Positions 15,529 through 22,716 of a stretch of 37,529 nt of DNA are shown one piece after another (the first letter of the stretch is position 1; each line of letters begins with the position of its first letter). Source of the DNA: Chloroflexota bacterium (GTDB lineage: Bacteria > Chloroflexota > Limnocylindria > Limnocylindrales > CSP1-4); contig VEOW01000005.1 in the NCBI GenBank assembly GCA_012026785.1, forward strand, positions 1 to 37,529. Reading direction: 5' to 3'. The notes below the pieces were generated by a model. It had not been told where the DNA came from. It did no database searches and saw only the letters and a list, made by a program, of their open reading frames with translations. The position numbers and the translations under genes were made by a program.

Positions 15529-15547
15529 CTTATCTGCGGCTTATCTG
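15529..15547. repeat. Direct repeat CTTATCTG, 11-bp period, upstream of alaX
   Basis: CTTATCTG occurs at 15529-15536 and 15540-15547. The 11-bp period is one helical turn. It ends about 25 bp before the TACGCT hexamer (15572-15577) proposed as the alaX -10, a typical activator position. Confidence 0.4.
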
Positions 15548-15583
15548 GTGCGGGCCGGCACCGTTCCTCGGTACGCTTCGGCG

Positions 15584-16342
15584 ATGCGCCGAGGCGAACA
15601 GCTCTGCTACACGGACGCGTATGCCCGCTCGGCGGTCGGCCTGGTCACCGCCGTCCTCGAGGGGACCGACGGTCGCTCTGCGGTCGCCCTCGATCGAACC
15701 GTCTTCTACCCCGGTGGTGGAGGCCAGCCGGCCGATGTCGGCTGGCTGCTGCGGTCAGGCGATGGTCGAGCGTGGGCCGTCCTCGGGGCCCGCAAAGAGG
15801 ACGGCGAGATCGTCCACGACATCGCGCCAGGCGAGCCGCCGACGCTCGGCGACGAGCTCCAGGCCGAGATCGACTGGGATCGCCGGTACCTCCTGATGCG
15901 AACCCACACCGCGCTCCACGTCCTGTGCGGCGTGGTCTGGCGGGACTACGGGGCCCAGGTCACCGGCGGCAACATGGAGCCCGGGTCCGGTCGAATGGAC
16001 TTCGAATTCGAACGGCTGTCGGGCGACCTCGTCGGTGAGATCGAGGTCAGGGTCAACGCCGAGGTCGAGGCCGGCCGCGAGATCCGCGTCCGGGTCCTGC
16101 CTCGCGCCGAGGCGTTCGCCATCCCCGACCTGATTCGAACGAAGATCAACCTGCTGCCAGCGGGCATCGACGAGGTCCGGACGGTCGAGATCGTCGGCCT
16201 GGACCTCCAGGCCGACGGCGGCACCCACGTCGCCAATACCCGCGAGGTCGGGCGCGTCCGGGTCGCCGGCTACGAGTCGAAGGGCCGGATCAACAAGCGC
16301 ATCCGGATCGTCCTGGAGAACCGGCTGCCGGGCGCCGGGTAG
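15584..16342 (+). CDS. alaX: AlaX-type alanyl-tRNA editing protein
   Basis: This 252-aa protein is homologous to the editing domain of alanyl-tRNA synthetase and should deacylate mischarged Ser-tRNA(Ala) or Gly-tRNA(Ala) in the cytoplasm. It starts with the family strand TVFYPGGGGQPAD. The first zinc-ligand motif HTALH is at H108/H112. The second motif reads DGGTHVANTREVG (211-223), giving H215 but Asp at the position where many AlaX and AlaRS proteins have Cys. The glycine-rich VTGGNMEPGSGRMDFEF loop is typical. Start ATG 15584 has TACGCT ending 6 nt upstream and no Shine-Dalgarno site. Longer upstream in-frame sequence lacks coding character. Confidence 0.88.
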   Translation: MRRGEQLCYTDAYARSAVGLVTAVLEGTDGRSAVALDRTVFYPGGGGQPADVGWLLRSGDGRAWAVLGARKEDGEIVHDIAPGEPPTLGDELQAEIDWDRRYLLMRTHTALHVLCGVVWRDYGAQVTGGNMEPGSGRMDFEFERLSGDLVGEIEVRVNAEVEAGREIRVRVLPRAEAFAIPDLIRTKINLLPAGIDEVRTVEIVGLDLQADGGTHVANTREVGRVRVAGYESKGRINKRIRIVLENRLPGAG

Positions 16343-16362
16343 CGTCGGTTCTCGCCGCTCGG

Positions 16363-17886
16363 CTAGGGCCCGTCAGGCCCCCTGGCCAGGATCTCGCCGG
16401 GCGGTGGGTTCACGGCATACGAGTGGTCCAGGCGGCGGCGGATCAGGACCAGGGCAAAGACGTTCACCAGGATCAGCGCCAGGACGACGACCATCGCGGC
16501 CCTCCGGAAGAAGCTGGCGGCCAGCTTCTCGTCGGCCAGGCCGCGGGCGGCCCCGGCCTTGGTCTCCGCCTCGTCGGCGAGCGAGGCCACGTCGGTGAGC
16601 TTCGTGGTATGGACCGCGGCACGGGCCCGGATGAGGTCGGTCTTCGCGCCTGCCAGCTCGACCTCGGCGTCCGACACGATCATGCCCACGCCGGCTGCCT
16701 CGCGAATCCGGGCCGCGGCCGCGTCATACGCGGTCGCGGCTCGGTCCAGGGCGCCGTGGATGCCCTCGGCCTGGGCATACAGCAGGGAGTCGGGGTGGTG
16801 GCAGGTGTCGCAGCGCCGGTCCGCGTCGTTGGTGAAGCGGTCGGCCGACAGGACGAGGCCGCGATCGACCGGGTCGTGGCAGATCGTGCAGTCGATGCTC
16901 GGCGGCTTCGGGTGGAAGAACCGCGACTCGTCCGGCAGGGCGACGTCGTGGGTCCCGTGGCAGGTCCAGCACTTGGGACCGATCTCCAGCTCGGCGTGGC
17001 GGCTCTGCTCGTACAGCGCCTGGGTCGCCGTGTGGCACTTGCCGCAGACTCCCACGACCTCGGCGCTCGACGGCGGCTGGGCGTCGTGGGAGCCGTGGCA
17101 CGAGGCGCAGGTCGGGGCCCGCAGGTCGGACTCGCTGAGCAGCGCCTTGCCGTGGACGCTCTCGGCGTAGATCGCCAGCTGGTTCGTCGGGATCCCGTAG
17201 GGCTCCATCAGGTCGGCGTCGGCGTGGCACGAGGCGCACAGCTGCGGGACGTTGAGGGGATAGACCTTGGCCGTGGGGGCGGAGGCCTTCTTGACGTCGT
17301 GGCTGCCGTGGCAGTCGGTGCAGATCGCGACGCGGGTGTCGCCGGCCGAGATGAGTCGCTCGCCGTGGACGCTGGCCTGGTACTTGGCGTACTGGTCGGT
17401 CGGGATCTGGTACTGCCGCATCCGATCCACGTCGGAGTGACAGGTTCCGCAGGTGGCGACCGATTCGGTCCGGCCGGGGCTGCCCCGGAAGCCCTTCGCG
17501 GGCGACATCGCGATCGTCACCTGGTCGGACGTCGGGTCGCCGCCATGGCAGTCGGCGCAGCCGATGCCGTTCTGGCCGTGGACGCTGGCCGCCCAGGCCT
17601 CGGTGATCTCGTGCTGGGCGTTGTCGATCGCGGTGTGGCAGGTCCGGCAGGTGTTCGTGTCGGGGGTGCCGCTGGCGTCCGGTCCGACTGGGACGACCGT
17701 GCTCGACGGGCCGGGCGCGACCGGCTCCGTGGCGGCCGGCGTCGCGGCCGGGGCCGTGGGCGTCTCCTGGGCCAGCGCGCCGGAGACGCCGAGGATCCCG
17801 GCGACGCCGAGGCTCGCGGCGAGCAGCCCCAGCCGCGCGACGGCCACCAGCCGAGCCCGAGTCGTCGGACGACGCCGGGCGGCCAT
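16363..17886 (-). CDS. Decaheme c-type cytochrome with C-terminal membrane anchor (bc-complex associated)
   Basis: This 507-aa exported protein has ten CXXCH heme sites. An N-terminal signal segment (GLLAASLGVAGILGVSGALA) and a Pro/Ala/Thr linker lead to the first heme at C80. Hemes 3-7 lie in a tandem repeat: CGTCHSDVD...SVHGERL...CTDCHGSHD is repeated as CASCHADAD...SVHGKAL...CASCHGSHD, with a third degenerate copy. A helical stretch follows, then one transmembrane helix (MVVVLALILVNVFALVLI, about 463-485) and a short tail. The start ATG 17886 shares its A with the TGA of the cytochrome b gene (TGATG), so the two are coupled. It occupies the place of cytochrome c1 and probably takes electrons from the Rieske protein. 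Confidence 0.9.
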   Translation of the reverse strand: MAARRRPTTRARLVAVARLGLLAASLGVAGILGVSGALAQETPTAPAATPAATEPVAPGPSSTVVPVGPDASGTPDTNTCRTCHTAIDNAQHEITEAWAASVHGQNGIGCADCHGGDPTSDQVTIAMSPAKGFRGSPGRTESVATCGTCHSDVDRMRQYQIPTDQYAKYQASVHGERLISAGDTRVAICTDCHGSHDVKKASAPTAKVYPLNVPQLCASCHADADLMEPYGIPTNQLAIYAESVHGKALLSESDLRAPTCASCHGSHDAQPPSSAEVVGVCGKCHTATQALYEQSRHAELEIGPKCWTCHGTHDVALPDESRFFHPKPPSIDCTICHDPVDRGLVLSADRFTNDADRRCDTCHHPDSLLYAQAEGIHGALDRAATAYDAAAARIREAAGVGMIVSDAEVELAGAKTDLIRARAAVHTTKLTDVASLADEAETKAGAARGLADEKLAASFFRRAAMVVVLALILVNVFALVLIRRRLDHSYAVNPPPGEILARGPDGP

Positions 17887-18971
17887 CAGCTCTGGGCCCC
17901 CCAGACGGTCAGCCCGACGATCACGACGACGCTCACGGCGGCCAGGCTCAGCGCGATCGGCCGGCGCCGCTTCGCCACGGCCGGGTTGCGGTCGAGGAAC
18001 GGCAGCAGGAGCAGGATCCCGATGGCCACGACGGGCACGAGGATGCCGATCGTTCGCGGCACGACCTTGAGGAGCTGGTAGGCCGACAGGAAGTACCACT
18101 CGGGCTTGATGTGCGGCGGGGTCACGAGTGGGTCGGCCTCCTCCTCGCGGCCGGCCGGCAGCACGGAGGCCAGGACCACGAGGGCCGCGAGCACGACGAA
18201 CCAGGCGATGACCTCGTCGAGGATGTAGTGCGGGAAGAACGGCTTCAGGGGTTCCTCGACCGGTCGCGCCGGCCCGCCCCGTCGCTCGGGCCGTGGCTCG
18301 AGGTGGCGGGGGCTGGCGAGCCCGAGCTGGTGGACGATCGTGAGGTGGACCACGACCAGCAGCCCGAGCAGCAGCGGCAGGACGAGGACGTGCATTCCGA
18401 AGAACCGGTTGAGCGTCGCGTCGGTCACGTCGGCGCCGCCCCGCAGCAGGTACAGCAGCGCGTCGCCGATCACCGGGACGCCTCCGGCAATCTCGGTCCC
18501 CACGGTCGTCGCCCAGTAGGCCTTCTGGTCCCATGGCAGGAGATAGCCGGTGAAGCCGAAGCCGATCGTGACCGCGAGCAGGAGCACGCCCACGACCCAG
18601 GTGAGCTCGCGCGGGTACTTGTAGGCGGCCTGGACGAAGATCCGGCCCAGGTGCAGCACGACGGTCGCGATCATCAGCGTCGCGCCCCAGTGGTGGACGC
18701 TGCGGATGAGCCAGCCGAACTCAACGACGCTGGTGATGTACTTGACGCTCTCGTAGGCGGCGTCGGCGGGCGGCTTGTAGTAGAGCGTCAGGAGGGTCCC
18801 CGAGACGAGCTGGACGCCGAACAGGAAGAGGGTGATGCCCCCGAGGTAGTAGGTCTGGGCGGAGACGGGGATGCGGACGTGCAGCATGGCGGCGAGCAGG
18901 CCGGAGATCCGGAGGCGCTCCTCGAACCAGGTGCCGACGCGGCTCGGGGCGGCCTCGGTCCGGGCGCTCAC
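17886..18971 (-). CDS. Cytochrome b subunit of a Rieske/cytochrome b (bc-type) complex
   Basis: This 361-aa integral membrane protein oxidises and reduces quinones at two sites and binds two b hemes. The four ligands are visible: H93 and H107 (spacing x13) in helix B, H194 and H209 (spacing x14) in helix D. The x14 spacing is the b6 type. The Qo-site motif PEWY is at 290-293 within TPPHIKPEWYFLSAY. The cytochrome b6 part and the subunit IV part are fused in one chain. About eight membrane helices can be placed. GTG 18971 starts 1 nt after the Rieske stop, with GGGAGCTGAG as Shine-Dalgarno sequence. Neighbours are Rieske and two decahemes rather than a cytochrome c1 or f gene. Confidence 0.95.
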   Translation of the reverse strand: MSARTEAAPSRVGTWFEERLRISGLLAAMLHVRIPVSAQTYYLGGITLFLFGVQLVSGTLLTLYYKPPADAAYESVKYITSVVEFGWLIRSVHHWGATLMIATVVLHLGRIFVQAAYKYPRELTWVVGVLLLAVTIGFGFTGYLLPWDQKAYWATTVGTEIAGGVPVIGDALLYLLRGGADVTDATLNRFFGMHVLVLPLLLGLLVVVHLTIVHQLGLASPRHLEPRPERRGGPARPVEEPLKPFFPHYILDEVIAWFVVLAALVVLASVLPAGREEEADPLVTPPHIKPEWYFLSAYQLLKVVPRTIGILVPVVAIGILLLLPFLDRNPAVAKRRRPIALSLAAVSVVVIVGLTVWGAQS

Positions 18972-18972
18972 C

Positions 18973-19497
18973 TCAGCTCCCGCTCGGGATGAGGACGATC
19001 TCGTCGCCCTCGATGGCCAGTGCCACCGGGGCGAGCGGCGCGGGCGGCGGCCCGGACAGCACGGCCCCGCTGGCCGGATTGAAGTGCCCGTCGTGGCAGG
19101 GGCAGACGATGTGCCGCACGGTCTCGTCGAAGTCGACGATGCAGCCGAGGTGGGTGCAGACCGCCGAGAACGCCTTGACCCCGGCCTCGGTGTTGCTGAC
19201 GATGACCGGGGCGCCGCCCATCGCCACGACTTTTCCGGTGTTGGCCGGGATGTCCTGGAGCGTGCCGGCGACCACTCGCCCGCCGCCGCCGCCCTGGGTC
19301 TTGGGCGGGACCAGGAACCCGACGACCGGGGCGACGATCATGCCCAGGGTCGAGGCCGCGGAGAAGCCGAGCAGGAAGCGCAGGAAGCGCCGTCGCCCCG
19401 AGGAGGGCGGCAGGTCCTGCGGCTGCGTCGCGTCGTGCCCGTTCGGCCCGTCGCGGCGTGCCGGCTGCGTTGTCTCTCCGATCGTCGCTGACTCCAA
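18973..19497 (-). CDS. Rieske [2Fe-2S] iron-sulfur protein
   Basis: This is the Rieske subunit of the bc-type complex, carrying electrons from quinol to the cytochrome c subunit. Cluster ligands are in CTHLGC (114-119) and CPCHDGHF (from C132), two Cys plus two His. The disulfide pair C119/C134 is present. A twin-arginine type signal-anchor GRRRFLRFLLGFSAAST (from residue 34) suggests Tat export with a retained N-terminal helix. A Gly-rich hinge (TQGGGGGR) links anchor and head. The TTG at 19497 is chosen for its AGGGAG site 7 nt upstream and a normal-length N-terminus. A longer reading to ATG 19593 exists but has no Shine-Dalgarno site and an unlikely N-terminus. Confidence 0.9.
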   Translation of the reverse strand: MESATIGETTQPARRDGPNGHDATQPQDLPPSSGRRRFLRFLLGFSAASTLGMIVAPVVGFLVPPKTQGGGGGRVVAGTLQDIPANTGKVVAMGGAPVIVSNTEAGVKAFSAVCTHLGCIVDFDETVRHIVCPCHDGHFNPASGAVLSGPPPAPLAPVALAIEGDEIVLIPSGS

Positions 19498-19623
19498 CCC
19501 GCTGCTCCCTCGGTTGGTGGATTCGCGATTCGGTTCAGGTCGGGTCGTTTGGCCCTTTCGGGCAGGATGACCGGCAGGGCCACGGCGAACCATGCATCGG
19601 CCGGTATGTTTTGGGCATAGGGG

Positions 19624-21168
19624 TCATGGTGAGGAGATGGATCCCGGCCGGGGCAGGACCTCCTCGTCGCCATGGCACTGGGCGCAGTACGTCGGCTGAT
19701 GACAGAACGCGCAGGCCTGGGCGCCGACGCGCCGGGTCACGTCGGCGTGGTTGAAGACCATGTCGTCGTGCGGCACCTGGACGGCGTTGGTGGCGTGGCA
19801 GTTCTCGCAGTACGTCGGCGTGTGGCAGGCGCCGCAGGTCGTCCCGGACGGGTCGACGGTCGAGATGTCGCGGGTGTGATCGAAGACCCACAGCGCCTCG
19901 AGGTGGTTCGCCGGCCGCTCGCCGATCAGGATCGCGGAGGTGTTCTCGCCGACCTGCGGGAAGGTGTGGCAGGTCGAGCAGGCCGAAGGGATGGCCTTGT
20001 CGGTGAGCGCACCGCCGACGACCTCGTAGTGACCGCCGTCATGGCATCGGAAGCATCCCGGGAAGTCGACGTGGCCGAGGTTGTCCGGGTAGGTCGTGCC
20101 GGTCACGCCCAGCTCGGGGCTCGCGACGAGCGGGTAGATCTGCTTGATCTCGTCGATCGCGCCGTTGATGTCGGCGGCGCGCGACCGGGCGATCAGGGGA
20201 TAGCCGCTGGCATAGAACTCCCGGATGCCCTCGATGGCCGCCTCCGCCTCCGCCTGGCTGTCGTAGTCACCTGACAGGGCGATGACCGCCTCGCGCTTGA
20301 TGAACGGTAGGTCCGCCGCGATGCTGCCGGCGTCGAGGGCGTCGTCGAGGGCCTCGTCGACCGGCGGCAGGCGGTGGCCGATGCGGTTGTGGCAGTCGAT
20401 GCAGTCCATCCGCCGCGTCGACTCTCCGGTGAGGAGCCGGTCGATGTCGGGCTGGACGTTCGTCGGGTCCGCGACCTCGCCCATCGAGATGAAGGTTCGC
20501 TTCGAGCCATCGGCGGCCGCGATCCGCACGAGATCGATCTGCTGGGCTCGGACGTCGGTGCTGGTGTACTCGACGTCGACCTGGATGTGCCAGTGGATGC
20601 CCCGCGTCGCGGTCCCGGTCCCGAGGCCGGACGGCCGCATGACCGTCGCGACCTGCTGCCGGGTGTTCGGTTCGTCGAGCGCGTAGCGGGTCCGCAGGAC
20701 GAGCTTCACCGGCCCGCCGTTCTCGATGAGCGGCTTGATGTCGTGACAGCGTCGGCAGGTGTCGGTCGTCGAGGGCAACGCCGCGTGGTCGGGTGGCGGG
20801 ATGGGCGTCGGGAAGGTGCCCGTCAGCAGCTCTACCAGCTGGCGGGTGCCATTGATCTTGGCCTTGACCCAGCCCTCGATCCCGGGCTCGACATGGCACT
20901 CGGCGCAGGCCAGCTCGCGATGCGGCGACAGCTCGTGACCGGCAAGCTCCGGGCCCATCGTGTGGCAGCGGCCGCAGAAGTCGGCGGTATCGGTCCATTC
21001 GACGGCGGCCACCCCGCCGATCGCGACGGCACCACCGAAGCCGGCCACCAGCAGGAACGCGATCAGCCGCCCCCGTCGGCTCCGGAAGGTCAGCCGCGGC
21101 AGGCGCGGCAGCCGGCTTCGAAGACGGGCCAGCCTCGAGCTCGCCGCCGCAACCTCCTCCGGCGCCAC
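19624..21168 (-). CDS. Decaheme cytochrome with NapC/NirT-like N-terminal module
   Basis: This 514-aa protein is anchored by one N-terminal helix (LIAFLLVAGFGGAVAIGGVA). Its first four hemes (CGRCHTM at 65, CAECH, CRRCH, CIDCHNRIGH) match the NapC/NirT quinol dehydrogenase pattern, although an insert of about 100 residues separates hemes 3 and 4. Six further CXXCH follow (CFRCH, CSTCH, CGACH, CENCH, CAFCH, CAQCH). The last four form two close pairs of the form CXXCHxPTYCXXCH. It could accept electrons from quinol directly or from the Rieske/b complex and pass them on. The start GTG 21168 is 12 nt after the resA stop, with GAGG as a weak Shine-Dalgarno site. Confidence 0.9.
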   Translation of the reverse strand: MAPEEVAAASSRLARLRSRLPRLPRLTFRSRRGRLIAFLLVAGFGGAVAIGGVAAVEWTDTADFCGRCHTMGPELAGHELSPHRELACAECHVEPGIEGWVKAKINGTRQLVELLTGTFPTPIPPPDHAALPSTTDTCRRCHDIKPLIENGGPVKLVLRTRYALDEPNTRQQVATVMRPSGLGTGTATRGIHWHIQVDVEYTSTDVRAQQIDLVRIAAADGSKRTFISMGEVADPTNVQPDIDRLLTGESTRRMDCIDCHNRIGHRLPPVDEALDDALDAGSIAADLPFIKREAVIALSGDYDSQAEAEAAIEGIREFYASGYPLIARSRAADINGAIDEIKQIYPLVASPELGVTGTTYPDNLGHVDFPGCFRCHDGGHYEVVGGALTDKAIPSACSTCHTFPQVGENTSAILIGERPANHLEALWVFDHTRDISTVDPSGTTCGACHTPTYCENCHATNAVQVPHDDMVFNHADVTRRVGAQACAFCHQPTYCAQCHGDEEVLPRPGSISSP

Positions 21169-21180
21169 GCGACCGACGCC

Positions 21181-21810
21181 TCAACCCTGGCCGGCGATCC
21201 GGGCCAGGGCCGCGTCCATGCCGGCTCGATCGAGCGTCCCGACGCGGACCTCGCGGAGGACCCCGTCGCGATCGACGAAGAAGTGCGACGGGATGCCAAG
21301 GATGCGGTACTCGGTGGCCATCCGGCCGGTCGGGGCGGGGACCCGGACGTAGGTGAGGCCGACCCGACCGGCGTAGTCAGCCACGGTCGCGGGGTCCTCG
21401 TTCATGTAGAACTGGACCACGACCAGGCCGCTGCCGGCGTGGGCTTCGAAGGCCGCCTGGATGTCCGGGTTCTCGGCTCGGCACGGCTGGCACCACGTCG
21501 CCCCGAAGGTGATCCAGACGGGCTTGCCGGCGAGGGCCGCGAGGCTGACCTCGGAGCCGTCGAGCGCGGTGGTTGCGAACGGCGGGGCCGCCTGGCCGAC
21601 GATCGGCGCTGGCCCTGTCGGCGAGCCGACCAGGTCGACCGGGGTCAGACCATCGGCGGTCGTGGCCGGTCGGTTGACGAGGGCCGCCACGGCCAGGATG
21701 ACGACCGCGGTGACGGCCATCAGCGCGAGGTTGCCGAAGCGGCCCCGCCCCGGCCGCACCAGGCCTGATCCGGTGGCGAGTGCCGGCGTGGCGGCCAGCT
21801 GGCGACCCAT
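21181..21810 (-). CDS. resA: ResA/TlpA-like thiol-disulfide oxidoreductase
   Basis: This is a membrane-anchored, externally facing thioredoxin-fold protein (209 aa) that reduces the CXXCH cysteines of apocytochromes before heme attachment. An N-terminal helix (LALMAVTAVVILAVAALV) is followed by the TlpA-type domain with active site WCQPC (C107, C110) and the cis-proline strand GIPSHFFVD. It receives reductant from CcdA, encoded three genes upstream. ATG 21810 is preferred: TGAGG lies 8 nt before it, and ATG 21843 would overlap ccsA by 23 nt. Confidence 0.92.
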   Translation of the reverse strand: MGRQLAATPALATGSGLVRPGRGRFGNLALMAVTAVVILAVAALVNRPATTADGLTPVDLVGSPTGPAPIVGQAAPPFATTALDGSEVSLAALAGKPVWITFGATWCQPCRAENPDIQAAFEAHAGSGLVVVQFYMNEDPATVADYAGRVGLTYVRVPAPTGRMATEYRILGIPSHFFVDRDGVLREVRVGTLDRAGMDAALARIAGQG

Positions 21811-21820
21811 CGTCGCGGCC

Positions 21821-22708
21821 TCAGTCGAGGCCGGCGTAGGCATGCAGCCCGCCGAAGAAGTAGTTGCCGAAGTAGGTGAACAGCGTCGCGGCGAAGCCGA
21901 ACATCAGCAGCCACGCGGCTCGCCGTCCGTGCCAGGCCCGGACGACCCGAGCGTGGAGGTACGCGCCGTAGATGAGCCACGTCACGAGCGAGGCCGTCTC
22001 CTTGGGATCCCAGCCCCAGTAGCGGCCCCAGGCGATCTCGGCCCACAGCGCGCCGAGGACGATGACGAGTGTCAGGAACGGGAAGCCGATGACGACGGCC
22101 CGGTAGCTGATCTCGTCGAGGATCGCCGGCCGCGGCAGGCCTCGGCGACCCGTCTCGGGCTGGATCAGGTACAGCAGCGCCGCCCCGAAGGCGACCGAGA
22201 AGCTGCCGTAGGCGACGATCGCCACCGCGACGTGGACGGTCAGCAGCAGGTTGTTCTGCAGCGCCGGCACGAGCGGCTCGGCGGCCGACGGGATCGTCGT
22301 CGCGTAGAGCAGCAAACCGATCGTGACCGGCAGCACCACCAGGCCGAGGGTCCGGAGGTGGTAGCGCCGTTCGAAGTACAGGTACACCCCCAGCGCCCCC
22401 CAGGCGAAGGCGACCGAGAACTCGTACATGTTCGAGAACGGCCCATGGCCGACGTGGATCGTCCGGAAGATGAGCGACGCCGCCAGGAACACGAACGCCA
22501 GCCAGGCGATGAGGGTCCCGTAGGTGGCCAGCGTGGCCGCGGCGCGCGAGCCGCTGACGGTGATCGTGCCGCCGCCCGCGCCCGCGCCGGCGAGGGCCGG
22601 TCGATTGGCCTGCATCCGGGCGAGGACCATCCCGGCCACGTAGCACGCGAACGCCAGGCCGGCCGCGAGGAGGCCCGCCACGAATGCGTACTCCGACATC
22701 TTGAACAT
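21821..22708 (-). CDS. ccsA: Cytochrome c synthase subunit CcsA/ResC
   Basis: This integral membrane protein of 295 aa, with ResB, forms the System II cytochrome c synthase that exports heme and ligates it to CXXCH. The heme-handling WWD-type segment is visible as WAEIAWGRYWGWDPKETAS, followed by an external His in YLHARVVRAWHG. About eight membrane helices are predictable, and SLIFRTIHVGHGPFSNMYEF is a typical CcsA region. The start ATG 22708 has AGGCAGG just upstream and lies 8 nt after the resB stop. An ATG three codons later is an alternative. Confidence 0.95.
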   Translation of the reverse strand: MFKMSEYAFVAGLLAAGLAFACYVAGMVLARMQANRPALAGAGAGGGTITVSGSRAAATLATYGTLIAWLAFVFLAASLIFRTIHVGHGPFSNMYEFSVAFAWGALGVYLYFERRYHLRTLGLVVLPVTIGLLLYATTIPSAAEPLVPALQNNLLLTVHVAVAIVAYGSFSVAFGAALLYLIQPETGRRGLPRPAILDEISYRAVVIGFPFLTLVIVLGALWAEIAWGRYWGWDPKETASLVTWLIYGAYLHARVVRAWHGRRAAWLLMFGFAATLFTYFGNYFFGGLHAYAGLD

Positions 22709-22716
22709 CTGCCTGC

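Larger units (their letters stand above)
15206..15583. other. 378-bp intergenic region with hairpin, direct repeats and a possible minus-strand small RNA
   Basis: No convincing protein gene lies here. Contents are: a strong hairpin with a T5 tail on the minus strand (15214-15251); on the minus strand, a mini-ORF MRRW (15326-15312) with an AGGAG site whose flanks GCAAG/CTTGC can pair; and two direct-repeat pairs (15392-15424 and 15529-15547). The features point to a minus-strand transcript ending at 15214, or to a regulatory region for alaX. Confidence 0.35.

Noticed and set aside
15206-15583. tmRNA, RNase P RNA, SRP RNA or 6S RNA in the intergenic region
   Set aside because: None of the conserved cores I know (tmRNA T arm with CCA, RNase P CR motifs, SRP GGAA tetraloop region) is present on either strand.
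16423-18081. 552-codon plus-strand frame across the decaheme gene
   Set aside because: Antisense shadow: no domain or RBS, and the minus strand has ten CXXCH sites with a signal peptide and membrane anchor.
19498-19593. Longer Rieske N-terminus starting at ATG 19593
   Set aside because: The extra 32 residues are Arg/Pro/Asn-rich without a signal, and TTG 19497 has a good Shine-Dalgarno site. Kept only as an alternative.
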